Below are positions 1 through 7,806 of a stretch of 40,431 nt of DNA, piece after piece. The notes under the pieces were generated by a model. The model was not told the DNA's origin and did not search any database. It saw nothing but the letters and a program-made list of their open reading frames with translations. Position 1 is the stretch's first letter. Each line of letters starts with the position of its first letter. The position numbers and the translations under genes were made by a program. Location of the stretch: NCBI RefSeq assembly GCF_003574675.1, contig NZ_QOAZ01000031.1, positions 1 to 40,431 on the forward strand, read 5' to 3'. This DNA comes from Azohydromonas sediminis (lineage in GTDB: Bacteria > Pseudomonadota > Gammaproteobacteria > Burkholderiales > Burkholderiaceae_C).

Positions 1-132
1 CTTCTGGCCGGCGTCGATGCACAGGCCCAGGAAGGCGTGGCGAACATCGCGCAGCACGCCCTGCACGGGCAGCGAGATCTGAACCTGCGCAGCGGGCACG
101 GCCCGCAACGACGACTTCGTGTGAGACTTCAT
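1..132 (-). mobile_element. IS256-type transposase, N-terminal 44 codons (cut by window edge)
   Basis: This reading frame starts at an ATG at 132 and runs off the left edge of the window. It begins MKSHTKSSLRAVPAAQ and continues with a segment ending HAFLGLCIDAGQK. That layout (a short basic start, then a 'VLxxxRxAFxxLCxxAGxxV' helix) is what I recall for the start of IS256/mutator-type transposases in Burkholderiales. An AAGGAGCC ribosome binding site lies about 6 bases upstream. Just outside, around 218-245, the sequence reads (minus strand) GGCGATGTCCCAAAGTCTG, which looks like an IS256-family terminal repeat, so the element's end probably lies there. No catalytic residue falls inside the window, so the family call rests only on the N-terminus and the candidate end. 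Confidence 0.55.
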
Positions 133-203
133 CTCGGTGGCTCCTTCGGTTGCTTGCGAGGCAACCCGCATGCTCTCGCATGCGGGTCGAAGGAGCCGCC
201 ACC

Positions 204-515
204 TCAGCTCACGCGTTCAACAGACTTTGGGACATCGCCCCGCAGCCTTCTCGCGACCATAGGCAGGCCGCTCACAGGATGGTCGAGTTGTAGCAGCCGA
301 GTGAAACACGGCTTCGTGGCTTGGCAGCACGTGAACTTCGCCACCCAGTCCTCGGACACGAGTACCACCGCAGAGAAGGCGCCGTGCCAGCAGCGGTTAG
401 GGTCATTGAGATAGCGGGCGTAGCGCCACTTCTTGCCACGGACGAGACGGAGTTCTCCAAGTTGCATGTACATAGCTCGTAACGGATTGAAGTCATGAAG
501 TGGAAGGCGGGGCAC
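204..515 (-). pseudogene. Unrecognised ORF truncated by the IS256-type element
   Basis: The frame encodes up to 103 residues, including the stretch MYMQLGELRLVRGKKWRYAR, and I do not recognise the family. Its last dozen codons (ending LRGDVPKSVERVS) are read from what looks like the terminal repeat of the IS256-type element. The natural C-terminus was therefore probably replaced when that element inserted. The start is uncertain: the first ATG of the frame is near 515, but the internal ATG that opens MYMQLGEL is also possible. No signal peptide or transmembrane segment is visible. I keep it as a probable truncated gene rather than noise because its protein is less arginine-rich than the shadow frames nearby. 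Confidence 0.35.
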
Positions 516-581
516 GATCGGCGAGCCGAGCCGCGCCCACGGGGTCTTGTCTTTGGGGATGTGCCTGGCAGGCTGACCCGC

Positions 582-1262
582 TCAGTGCGCCTTACTGGCG
601 GGTCGGACCACGGGCATCGCTGTGCATGTCACGGCGGCGGCGATTTGCGGCGGCAGCAGCGCGATGACGTTGTGCAGGTACAGCCGCGGCGTCTCTTTAG
701 TACAGACCATGCAGAACTGCACATGCCCGACGTCGCCCTCGCTGCCGACGACAGTGGCCGCGAGCGCCTTGAGCGCGTCCCCCTCTGCAAGCCGCAGCAT
801 GAGCCGCGCGAACTTCTCGCGCGATGACCCGTCGCGCTGCGCTGCGTGGCGCAGCCCGTCCAGCTGCTGCCCGGGCTGGTATTCCAGCTTCAGAATCCAG
901 ACCCTGTCGCGGGCGAACGAGGCGGCGAGCACCATCTTCCCCGCGGCGTGCCACTTGTCGAGCGCGCTCCACACGCATGGGTCGCTTGCGTCGGCAAACC
1001 AGTAGAGCACGTTGCGTCCGACCTGGGCGTGGAAGGCCAGCACCGGCAAGCCGTCGAGGACAAGGCTTTGCCAGCCGCCGCTTCTCGGCGTGCCAGGCGA
1101 GAGGTCGACGCGGCTGGCGTCGAAATGGCCGCACAGCACGGGGAGGTCACCAACCCTTGCGGCGAGCTTGCTGCCGCAGTTGGCGTGAACGAACTCGCTC
1201 GGTGACACGAACGATGAACCATTGTCGAGATAGTGCATTTCGTTGAAGCGATGACTGGACAT
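582..1262 (-). CDS. Hypothetical protein, 226 aa
   Basis: The start at 1262 (MSSHRFNEMHYLDNG) is chosen over the longer frame because TTAAGGAGTC sits just upstream, a near-ideal ribosome binding site, and the upstream extension is arginine- and proline-rich noise. The protein is soluble-looking, with no signal peptide or membrane segment. It has a central aromatic region (around VGRNVLYWFADASDPCVW) and a C-terminal part that includes VQFCMVCTKETPRLYL. I do not recognise a family. It is monocistronic: the IS256-disrupted ORF lies downstream, and roughly 900 bases without a clear gene lie upstream, including a strong palindrome at 1387-1410 that could serve as its operator. Function unknown. 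Confidence 0.6.
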   Translation of the reverse strand: MSSHRFNEMHYLDNGSSFVSPSEFVHANCGSKLAARVGDLPVLCGHFDASRVDLSPGTPRSGGWQSLVLDGLPVLAFHAQVGRNVLYWFADASDPCVWSALDKWHAAGKMVLAASFARDRVWILKLEYQPGQQLDGLRHAAQRDGSSREKFARLMLRLAEGDALKALAATVVGSEGDVGHVQFCMVCTKETPRLYLHNVIALLPPQIAAAVTCTAMPVVRPASKAH

Positions 1263-1386
1263 GAATGACTCCTTAAGACTGCAGTTGACGAAGAGAGGGT
1301 TGGTCGGTCTCGACCGCCCCTCAGCGGGCAGCCGCGCCGCACATCGAGGCTTTGAGGCCTGCGACGTCCAGGCGGCCGCTCGGGCG

Positions 1387-1410
1387 CCGGTCGCGACTGG
1401 TCGCGACCGG
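1387..1410. promoter_or_regulatory. Perfect 11-bp inverted repeat, possible operator
   Basis: The arms CCGGTCGCGAC and GTCGCGACCGG are perfect reverse complements separated by TG. The palindrome lies about 125 bases upstream of the start of the 226-aa gene that begins at 1262. Its position and symmetry suit a dimeric DNA-binding protein or a cruciform. No run of T follows on either side, so a terminator is unlikely. No regulator gene is adjacent. Confidence 0.35.
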
Positions 1411-2183
1411 ACCCGGCAACAAACGGTGTGGGGTGCGGTGCACCAGGGTGCACGCACCTATGTGCCCTGCCTCGCCTTTCGCTGCGGTGCAGACGGACTC
1501 AAGGCTCGGCGTTGCAAGCCCAATCCGGCATGGCTGGCCCTTGGGAACTTGCAGCCGATCGCGTTCTCGAGCCCGCTGTCAACGGACAGCGGCAGGCCGA
1601 CCCGCAGGGGCCAGCTAGCTGAGCCGACGACTTGTCGTCGTCGAGACGTGGATACGAACCAGCCTCGCAGCGCAGGTGCCGCCATTGGGCACCGAGCGGC
1701 GGGAATGCCGCATCGAGCGTCGGGGCGGCACCGTGCGGTCGCGCCCTCTGCGTGATGCACCGGCCCCACTGGGGCCCATGCATGCCGCTCGTTCTACGAG
1801 TAACCAGCGCTCGCCTCGAATCCGTCGAGGATGTCGGCGGCGCTCAGGCTCCGAGGTCAGGTCGTCGTGGGTGCGGTCACTTGCACGCCGCGCGTGCGTG
1901 TGACGATGCGGAATTGGAAGAAGGTGCATGGCGTCTCCTTGACGCCCTCCGGCAGGCTGGGCACTGGCCGCCAACAAGAGGGACACGATCAAGTCGACGA
2001 GGTCGAAGCCAAGAGAATTTCATTCGTGCTCTTGATTGCGCTATCGATGTTGTTATTATACGAAGTTTGCCTGCAGAAAGCAAATCGACGCCAGGCCGTC
2101 AGGACTGCCGACGCGACTCTGCTCGGGCCTTATGCCACTCGGGCCACCTGAGACCGGCCGCGGCAACCGCCCGTCCGTCTGGG
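1411..2183. other. Stretch without a convincing gene
   Basis: Several open frames cross this stretch, but their products are arginine/proline-rich and match no family I know, so I leave them out. Most of it is high in G+C. The part from about 2010 to 2095 is clearly AT-richer and holds a promoter-like pair on the minus strand. An 8-base direct repeat, CTCGGGCC, occurs twice near 2120-2145, just downstream of jetD. The stretch probably marks the boundary between the defence island and the IS-damaged left edge. Confidence 0.4.
2055..2083 (-). promoter_or_regulatory. Sigma-70-like promoter in AT-rich island
   Basis: On the minus strand TTGCTT (2083-2078) is followed after exactly 17 bases by a perfect TATAAT (2060-2055). 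It lies in the only AT-rich patch nearby. It points leftward, away from the stop of jetD and into the stretch without a clear gene, so no obvious coding target exists. The plus strand also has a weaker TTGATT box with an AT-rich hexamer 17 bases on. Confidence 0.3.
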
Positions 2184-3401
2184 CTATGCCCCGAATCCCG
2201 CCTTGCTCTCGGCCTGCGTCACGTCGAACGCCTCCTGATCGACGAACTGCCCTTGCTCTCGAATCGCGGGCAGCAGCACCGTGTCGGCGTAGGTGCATCC
2301 GGTGGCGCCAGGATCCGTCTGCTGCTCCTTGGCTGCGTGCTCGGGCAGGTGCCCCCGGCCAGTGCGCAACAGACCCACGAGCGGCTCGTACCCCGCCCGC
2401 CAAGCGACAGCCCCGGGAAAGACCTCGCGCAGACTCGCGAGGATCTGCATCCCCGCGAAGTCGAGGTCGCCGAAGAAGGCGACCGGAAGCGATTCATCGG
2501 CGAAGAGCCACGCCTGCAGCGCGGCGATACCGGCCGCATTCGAATGCTGCGAGCAGCCGGCGCCGGACGTGCCCGCACGCACGTAGAGCCTGCACCCCTC
2601 GCGCAGGCGCAGCCGCCGAGCACTGCCCCTGAAGCCCGACGCATACGCCAGCACCGAACGCGACCACGCGGTGCGGCGCGCGTCGGCCATGCGTTCGAAG
2701 GTCACGAGGTTCTCGACGAAGAGCACGTCGTCGAACGCTGCAGGCACGTCGACGAGCAGCTGGATCGGCGCCGACAAGAACTGGCCCGGCGCGGCGCCCA
2801 GCAGTCGCAGCAACTCCTCGCGGCTGTCGAGCACCTTCGAGCGCCCGTGGAACACGCGCGCCGAAGCCTCGCGCAGCGGCATCGCCGCGCCCGAGCCGAC
2901 CAGGTCGCGCAGCCGCGCCAGGCAGTCGACGGCCTCGTCGACCTCCAGCATCTCGAGCGACGTCAGAGGACTGCGGGCGAGGTAGTCGAGCAGCGCCCCG
3001 CCCTCGCCGTCGCGCCGCAGCTGCCAGCGCGCCGCCAGCGCATCGACGAACCGGCGCTGCCACCGTTCGGTCTTGCGCTCGTATCCCAGCCACTGCGCGA
3101 GTTCGTCGAAGCGCAGCAGCTCGAGCCGGGGATGGCGGTCCGCAAAGCCGGCGAACTCGCGCGGCCGATCGAGCAGCAGCCGCACCCATCCCGTGCGCTC
3201 GAGGTCGCGCAGCAGCAGCTCGTAGCGCCGAACGTCGTCGGGGTCGGCGTGTGCATGCAGCTCTGGCGCGACGACCGCGTCGAGCTTCAGCCGCACGCCC
3301 TCGCCGGAGGTGCCGCGCTGCGAGCGCTCGGCCTTGACGAGCAGCTGCTCGGCCACGCGCCGCACGAACGGGTGCGGCGGCGGTGGCTCAGCCGTGCTCA
3401 T
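2184..3401 (-). CDS. jetD: Wadjet JetD, Toprim nuclease subunit (DUF3322/DUF2220)
   Basis: JetD is the DNA-cleaving subunit of the Wadjet anti-plasmid system, working with the JetABC SMC complex. The 405-aa protein has an N-terminal DUF3322-like half (about 1-200) and a C-terminal DUF2220/Toprim half. The Toprim glutamate is visible in FVENLVTFE (E230) and the metal-binding DxD in FFGDLDFAG (D312, D314). The ATG at 3401 (MSTAEPPPPHPF) is chosen because it overlaps the end of jetC by 14 bases and gives the usual family length; the frame stays open upstream only as arginine-rich noise. It is the last gene of the minus-strand operon, and no clear terminator follows. Order and orientation match type I Wadjet. 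All recognisable active-site residues are present. Confidence 0.9.
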   Translation of the reverse strand: MSTAEPPPPHPFVRRVAEQLLVKAERSQRGTSGEGVRLKLDAVVAPELHAHADPDDVRRYELLLRDLERTGWVRLLLDRPREFAGFADRHPRLELLRFDELAQWLGYERKTERWQRRFVDALAARWQLRRDGEGGALLDYLARSPLTSLEMLEVDEAVDCLARLRDLVGSGAAMPLREASARVFHGRSKVLDSREELLRLLGAAPGQFLSAPIQLLVDVPAAFDDVLFVENLVTFERMADARRTAWSRSVLAYASGFRGSARRLRLREGCRLYVRAGTSGAGCSQHSNAAGIAALQAWLFADESLPVAFFGDLDFAGMQILASLREVFPGAVAWRAGYEPLVGLLRTGRGHLPEHAAKEQQTDPGATGCTYADTVLLPAIREQGQFVDQEAFDVTQAESKAGFGA

Positions 3402-6400
3402 CGCTGCGCTGTGGCGGCTGCGCTTCGGTCGTCGTCGCCTCGCGCGCCGCGCGTGCGAGCGCCTCGTGCTCGAGCCGCGCCGCCTCGCGGGCGCGCTCGC
3501 CGTGCTCGCGCCACAGGCGGCCGAGCGCTTCACGCTTGAAGGTCTTCTCGTGCGCTTCGCTGACGAAGAGCTCGCGCCCGTCGCGCCGCGCCATCACCTT
3601 GGAGAACGTGAACTCCTTGTCGAACTCGGGCTTGACGGCCCCGGACTTGGACGTGGGCATCGCCACGATCAGCTGCAGCCCCAAGTCCTGCGACAGGAAG
3701 CGCAGCACGCTGCGCGAGCGCGATTCGTCCATCTTCGAGAACGCCTCGTCCGACAGCATCAGGCGCAGCGCGGGCGCCCCGTCGCGGTCGCGACCGAAGT
3801 GCCCGAGCGCGTGCGCGAGCACGGCCGAGCGCACGACGTAAAACGGCGTCTCGAGCTCGCCGCCTGAACCGGTACCCCAGGTCGAGAGCTTGGTCTGCCC
3901 GACGGGGCTGTGGCGCACGATGTCGTAGCGGCGGTAGTTGCGGTAGTCGGCCAGCTCGCGCAGCGCGCGCTCCGAGGCGCCCTGGTCGTTGGCCAGCAGG
4001 TACTGGCGGATCTCGCGCGCCGTCTCGCGGTGCGCGTCGGCCAGCCGCGGCGAGTCGAAGATCGAACCCTGCTCGCGCTCGAGCCCGTCGACGACGCCCT
4101 CCAGCGCCTCGAAGAACTCGTAGACCCGCTGCAGGCGCGGCACCCAGTCCCACTGCAGCTCGTAGCCGTCGGTGCCGAAGCGGATGTGGCGCAGCTGCCG
4201 GTTGAGCTTCTGCAGCGTCAGCGCTCCCTGGCGGATGTCGTCGCGCACCTTGAAGCAGAAGTTCGTCGTGAAGACGGCGTTGAAGTTCGTCTCGGCCTCG
4301 CGCAACCGCGCCAGGTTCTCCGCCAGGCCGATCGAGCGCTGCCGCCGCAGCTGCTCGCCGACGGCCGCCAGCAACGCCGTGACCGCCGGCAGCATCGCCT
4401 CGATGCGGTCGAACGAGCGCGGCGGGTCGGCCCAGACGAAGCGCTCCTGGTCGCTGCGCACCGCCGTCAGGTACGTCGAGACGTGCGTGGCGAGCTCGCG
4501 CAGCAGCGCGCCCGGGCGCTCCTGCGCAGCGGCTGCGCGGTGGCGCAGCGCATCGAGCGTGACGCCGGCGTCGTCGGCCAGCGCCTGCGCCTCGCCGACG
4601 AGCTGGGCCTCGGTCGCGAGCTCGGGCGCGCCGGCGACGAAGCGCGCCGCCCACACCGACGCGTGGCTGCGCTCGGTGCGCAGGTCCGGCAGACGCAGCT
4701 CGAGCCGCTCCTCGCGCTCGCGCAACTGGCGCAGCGCCCCGTTGACCTCGCCGACCTGCTGGTTCTCGCGGTCGACGTCGGCCTGCACCTGCGCGATCGC
4801 CTGCACGAGCCGCGCACGCTCGGCTTCCAACGCCTCGATCGACGACAGGTCGAGCGCGGCGAGCGCGCGCGCGGCGTGCGTGTGCTGCAGCTGGCTCGAC
4901 AGCACCTCGCCCATCAGCGGCGCCAGCGGCGTGAACGCGGCGCCCTGGAACATGCGCGCGACGAACGCGAGCGATTGCCGCAGACCGGCGAGCGAGCCGA
5001 GCTCGGCGTCAAGGCGCCCGAGTTCGGCCTCGCACCACGCCCGCCGCCGGCGTCGCGTGGCCTCGCCGAAGGCCAGCTCCTGGTCCGGCAGCCGGCACAC
5101 GAACATGCCGTAGCCGCGGCTGCCCACGCCTTCTTCCATCAGGCCCTGCGCGGTGCGCGCGAGCTCCTCCTCGCCGTCGACCTTGCGCACGCGGCCGTAC
5201 TGCGCGACGAGGAACGCGCGGCCCACCGGGTGGTGGCAGACGAGTTCGTGCACGACGGCCTTCGGCTCGAGCGCGCGCCCCTCGCTGTCGGCCATCGCCT
5301 TGGTGCCCTGCACCACCTTCGGCGAGCGGCCCTGGCCGCGGAAGTGGCGCTTGACGAGCCGGGTGCAGGCGGCTTCCATCCCCGCCTCGACGACGATCGC
5401 GAAGCGGTCGCCGCCCATGTAGCCCTCGATCGCGTTCATCCACGTGCTGCCGGGCCTGGGCTCGACGAGCTGGGCGAGCGTGGCCGCGCGTGCGGCGGGC
5501 AGCTCGCGCTCCAGCAGCTCGAGCGCCTGTCGCACCGGCTGCGGCGCCGGCGCGCCGCCGGCCTGCAGCACGCGCAGCTCGGCCTCGCGTTCGGCGCGCT
5601 CCTGGCCCAGCGACGCGACCCGTGCGTCGACGCCGGACAAGGCCCGGATCACCGCGTCCGACAGACTGCCCTCGGGGCCGCGGATGCCGTGCTCGAGGCG
5701 GGCGAGGTCGGCGTCGAAGCTCTCGAGGTCGAGGGCGGGGAACTCGGTGTCGAGCTGCGCCGGCTGTAGCAGGCGCTGCACCATCGGCGTCCACGCGTCG
5801 AGCACCGCGCCGGCGGCCGGCCGCAGCGCGCCGACGGCGTCGGCGAGCGGCCGCGCCGCCTCGCCCGCCGCGGCGAAGTCGAGTGCGAGCAGCTGCCGCA
5901 GCTGGCCGACCAGCCGTTCGAGACCCTGCGCGGCCTGCTGCAGCGCCACCCAGCCGCGGCGGAACTGGGCCTCGAGCGTGCGCACCTGGTCCTCGAGTGC
6001 GGCCTTGCGCTGCGCGACGTCGCTCGCGGCGAGCCGCCCCTTGACGACGTCGAGCTGCTGTTCGAGCTGCGTCTTCGACTCGCGCAGCGTCGCGAGCCGC
6101 TCGTCGAGCTGCGCGTGGCGCCGCCGCTGCGCGGCCATCTGACGGCGCACCGACTCGAGCTCGCCCTCGGCGTCGGCCACCGCCCGCATCGCGTGCGCGA
6201 TCGTCGTCACGACGAAGTGGCGCGCCTCGTCGAGCACGCGCTGCCCCGCCGCCTGCACGTTCTCCAGCCGCTCGATGTTCAGCCGCAGCCGCTCGGCCTC
6301 GGCCTTCAGCGCGCTCATCGTGCGCATCAGCTCGCGCATGCGGTCGAGATCGCGGCCGAAGTCGTGCGGGTCGAGGATCTCGTGGCGCACCAGCTCGTCG

Positions 6401-7086
6401 ACGTTGCCGAGTTCGCGGTACGCCATCGCCTTGACGATGGACTTCGCGGCGCGGAACGCCTCGGCCTCGGCGACGGCGGCCTTGCCCATCAGCGCGCCGT
6501 ACAGCCGCGTGAGGTAGCTGCTCTTGTCGTCGAAGCGCTGGACGACGTCCGCCTCGACGCGCAGCTGGTGCTGCAGCTGCACATACAGCTCCTTCAGCGG
6601 CCATGCCACCGGCTGCAGCCCCTCGCCGGTGCGCTGCAGCAGGTGCTGCAGGGCGACCGGGCGGCGCACGAGGAAGAACTGGCTGCGGTCGGCGACCGCC
6701 TTGCCGCCGTCGGCACGCGCCTCGACGCCGGCGATCGCGGTGAACGGCGGTTCGTCCTCGCTGGCGGCGGCGCTGGGCTCGAACACCGCGGCGACGTAGC
6801 TGGTGGCGCGGCTGCGCAGGAACACGCCGTCGGCCTGCTGCCCGAGCGCATAGGCCGCCAGCGTGCGCGGCTCCTTGCCGCCGCGGCGCCCCTGCGTGGA
6901 CTCCTCCTGCCCGGCGTTGAACTGCACCACGTGGTGGTGCGCCGCGGTCAGCAGCGTCTGGATCGCGTCGAGCAGCGTCGACTTGCCCGAACCCGACTCG
7001 CCGGTGAGCAGCACCGTGTCGGCCAGGGCCCACTCGCGGTCCTCGAGCGAGCCCCAGTGCCACGTGATCAGGCGCGCGATCTTCAA
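3388..7086 (-). CDS. jetC: Wadjet JetC, MukB-like SMC ATPase
   Basis: JetC is the SMC motor of Wadjet, an ATPase thought to extrude DNA loops so that JetD cuts small circular DNA. The protein is 1,232 aa. Walker A is GESGSGKS at residues 29-36, right after the start, and the C-terminal head has LMLSDEAFSKMDE (D1113, E1114) as Walker B plus catalytic glutamate. A glycine-rich signature-like GTGSGGE precedes it. The middle is rich in E, R, Q and L, consistent with long coiled coils and a hinge. I chose a TTG start at 7086 because it overlaps the jetB stop in a TTGA, places Walker A as in the family, and removes a long arginine-rich extension. It overlaps jetD downstream, consistent with translational coupling. 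Confidence 0.92.
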   Translation of the reverse strand: MKIARLITWHWGSLEDREWALADTVLLTGESGSGKSTLLDAIQTLLTAAHHHVVQFNAGQEESTQGRRGGKEPRTLAAYALGQQADGVFLRSRATSYVAAVFEPSAAASEDEPPFTAIAGVEARADGGKAVADRSQFFLVRRPVALQHLLQRTGEGLQPVAWPLKELYVQLQHQLRVEADVVQRFDDKSSYLTRLYGALMGKAAVAEAEAFRAAKSIVKAMAYRELGNVDELVRHEILDPHDFGRDLDRMRELMRTMSALKAEAERLRLNIERLENVQAAGQRVLDEARHFVVTTIAHAMRAVADAEGELESVRRQMAAQRRRHAQLDERLATLRESKTQLEQQLDVVKGRLAASDVAQRKAALEDQVRTLEAQFRRGWVALQQAAQGLERLVGQLRQLLALDFAAAGEAARPLADAVGALRPAAGAVLDAWTPMVQRLLQPAQLDTEFPALDLESFDADLARLEHGIRGPEGSLSDAVIRALSGVDARVASLGQERAEREAELRVLQAGGAPAPQPVRQALELLERELPAARAATLAQLVEPRPGSTWMNAIEGYMGGDRFAIVVEAGMEAACTRLVKRHFRGQGRSPKVVQGTKAMADSEGRALEPKAVVHELVCHHPVGRAFLVAQYGRVRKVDGEEELARTAQGLMEEGVGSRGYGMFVCRLPDQELAFGEATRRRRRAWCEAELGRLDAELGSLAGLRQSLAFVARMFQGAAFTPLAPLMGEVLSSQLQHTHAARALAALDLSSIEALEAERARLVQAIAQVQADVDRENQQVGEVNGALRQLREREERLELRLPDLRTERSHASVWAARFVAGAPELATEAQLVGEAQALADDAGVTLDALRHRAAAAQERPGALLRELATHVSTYLTAVRSDQERFVWADPPRSFDRIEAMLPAVTALLAAVGEQLRRQRSIGLAENLARLREAETNFNAVFTTNFCFKVRDDIRQGALTLQKLNRQLRHIRFGTDGYELQWDWVPRLQRVYEFFEALEGVVDGLEREQGSIFDSPRLADAHRETAREIRQYLLANDQGASERALRELADYRNYRRYDIVRHSPVGQTKLSTWGTGSGGELETPFYVVRSAVLAHALGHFGRDRDGAPALRLMLSDEAFSKMDESRSRSVLRFLSQDLGLQLIVAMPTSKSGAVKPEFDKEFTFSKVMARRDGRELFVSEAHEKTFKREALGRLWREHGERAREAARLEHEALARAAREATTTEAQPPQRSDEHG

Positions 7087-7799
7087 GGCGGCGCCCCCGA
7101 GCCTGCCTCGCCCTGGGCCGACGGGGCCTTGCCATGGGCCGCCGAGGCGCGGCGTGCCGCCACCTGCTCGGCCACGGCGAGCGAATCGGCCAGCGCCTCG
7201 TCGCTGACGTAGCTCATCACCGGCCGCAGCACGTTGAGCAGCATCTCCATGCCGCCCGCCCCCTCGCCGTCGTGGAAGCGGATGAGCCGGTGCTTGCGCA
7301 GCTCGCGCAGCAGCGCGAGCCGGTCGCCGACGGTGGCCGGCAAGGTGTGCGCGAGCAGCGACACCACGGTCTGCGACAGCTCCTCGAGGCTGATCGTGAG
7401 CACCTCGTCGACCAGCTCGCGCTTGCCGGTGAGGGCCTCGGTGTAGAGGAAGCGCAGCGCGACGGCGGCGGCGACGAAGTCGCGCGACAGCCGCGCGCGC
7501 AGCCGCCGCACGCCTTCCTCGTCGCCATCGCCGGCGTCGCCGGGCGGGTACAGGCGCATCGTCGTCGCGTCGGGGTCGTGCGTGAGCACGAAGCCCAGCG
7601 CCGCGAACGTCTCGCGCAGCAGCTGCTCGCACTGCGCGGCGTCGTCGTAGGCGTCGGCCTCGGGGCGCGAGAAGCCGCGCCAGATCACGCCGCTGGCCAG
7701 CAGCCTCCCGGCCAGCTGCGTGAACCTCTCGAGCGAGACGTTGCCCGCGCCCTCCGTCTTCAGACGCTCCTCGAGGAACTGCTGGACCGACTGCAGCAC
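7083..7799 (-). CDS. jetB: Wadjet JetB, MukE-like subunit (DUF4194)
   Basis: JetB is the MukE-like winged-helix partner that bridges JetA and the JetC SMC heads. The 238-aa product begins LQSVQQFLEERLKTEG after a GTG start and contains the family core around GVIWRGFSRPEADAYDDA and LRFLYTEALTGKRELVDEVL. The GTG at 7799 lies 7 bases after the jetA stop, preceded by a weak AGGACG. Longer readings upstream are arginine-rich shadows of jetA. The stop overlaps the TTG of jetC. The C-terminal tail (about the last 35 residues) is alanine- and glycine-rich and probably disordered. Identity rests on position between clear JetA and JetC and on these motifs. Confidence 0.85.
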   Translation of the reverse strand: MLQSVQQFLEERLKTEGAGNVSLERFTQLAGRLLASGVIWRGFSRPEADAYDDAAQCEQLLRETFAALGFVLTHDPDATTMRLYPPGDAGDGDEEGVRRLRARLSRDFVAAAVALRFLYTEALTGKRELVDEVLTISLEELSQTVVSLLAHTLPATVGDRLALLRELRKHRLIRFHDGEGAGGMEMLLNVLRPVMSYVSDEALADSLAVAEQVAARRASAAHGKAPSAQGEAGSGAPP

Positions 7800-7806
7800 G
7801 GCCGTC

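Noticed and set aside
1615-1992. Minus-strand 125-codon ORF beginning MIVSLLLAASAQPAGG, which looks like a signal peptide
   Set aside because: The rest is extremely arginine- and serine-rich with no family pattern, and no ribosome binding site is evident.
2120-2145. CTCGGGCC repeated downstream of jetD, considered as a terminator
   Set aside because: The two copies are direct and not inverted, so they cannot form a stem, and no T-run follows.
1632-3539. Plus-strand frame of 635 codons crossing the left stretch without genes and jetD
   Set aside because: Its product is arginine/alanine-rich without domains, and most of it is antisense to jetD.
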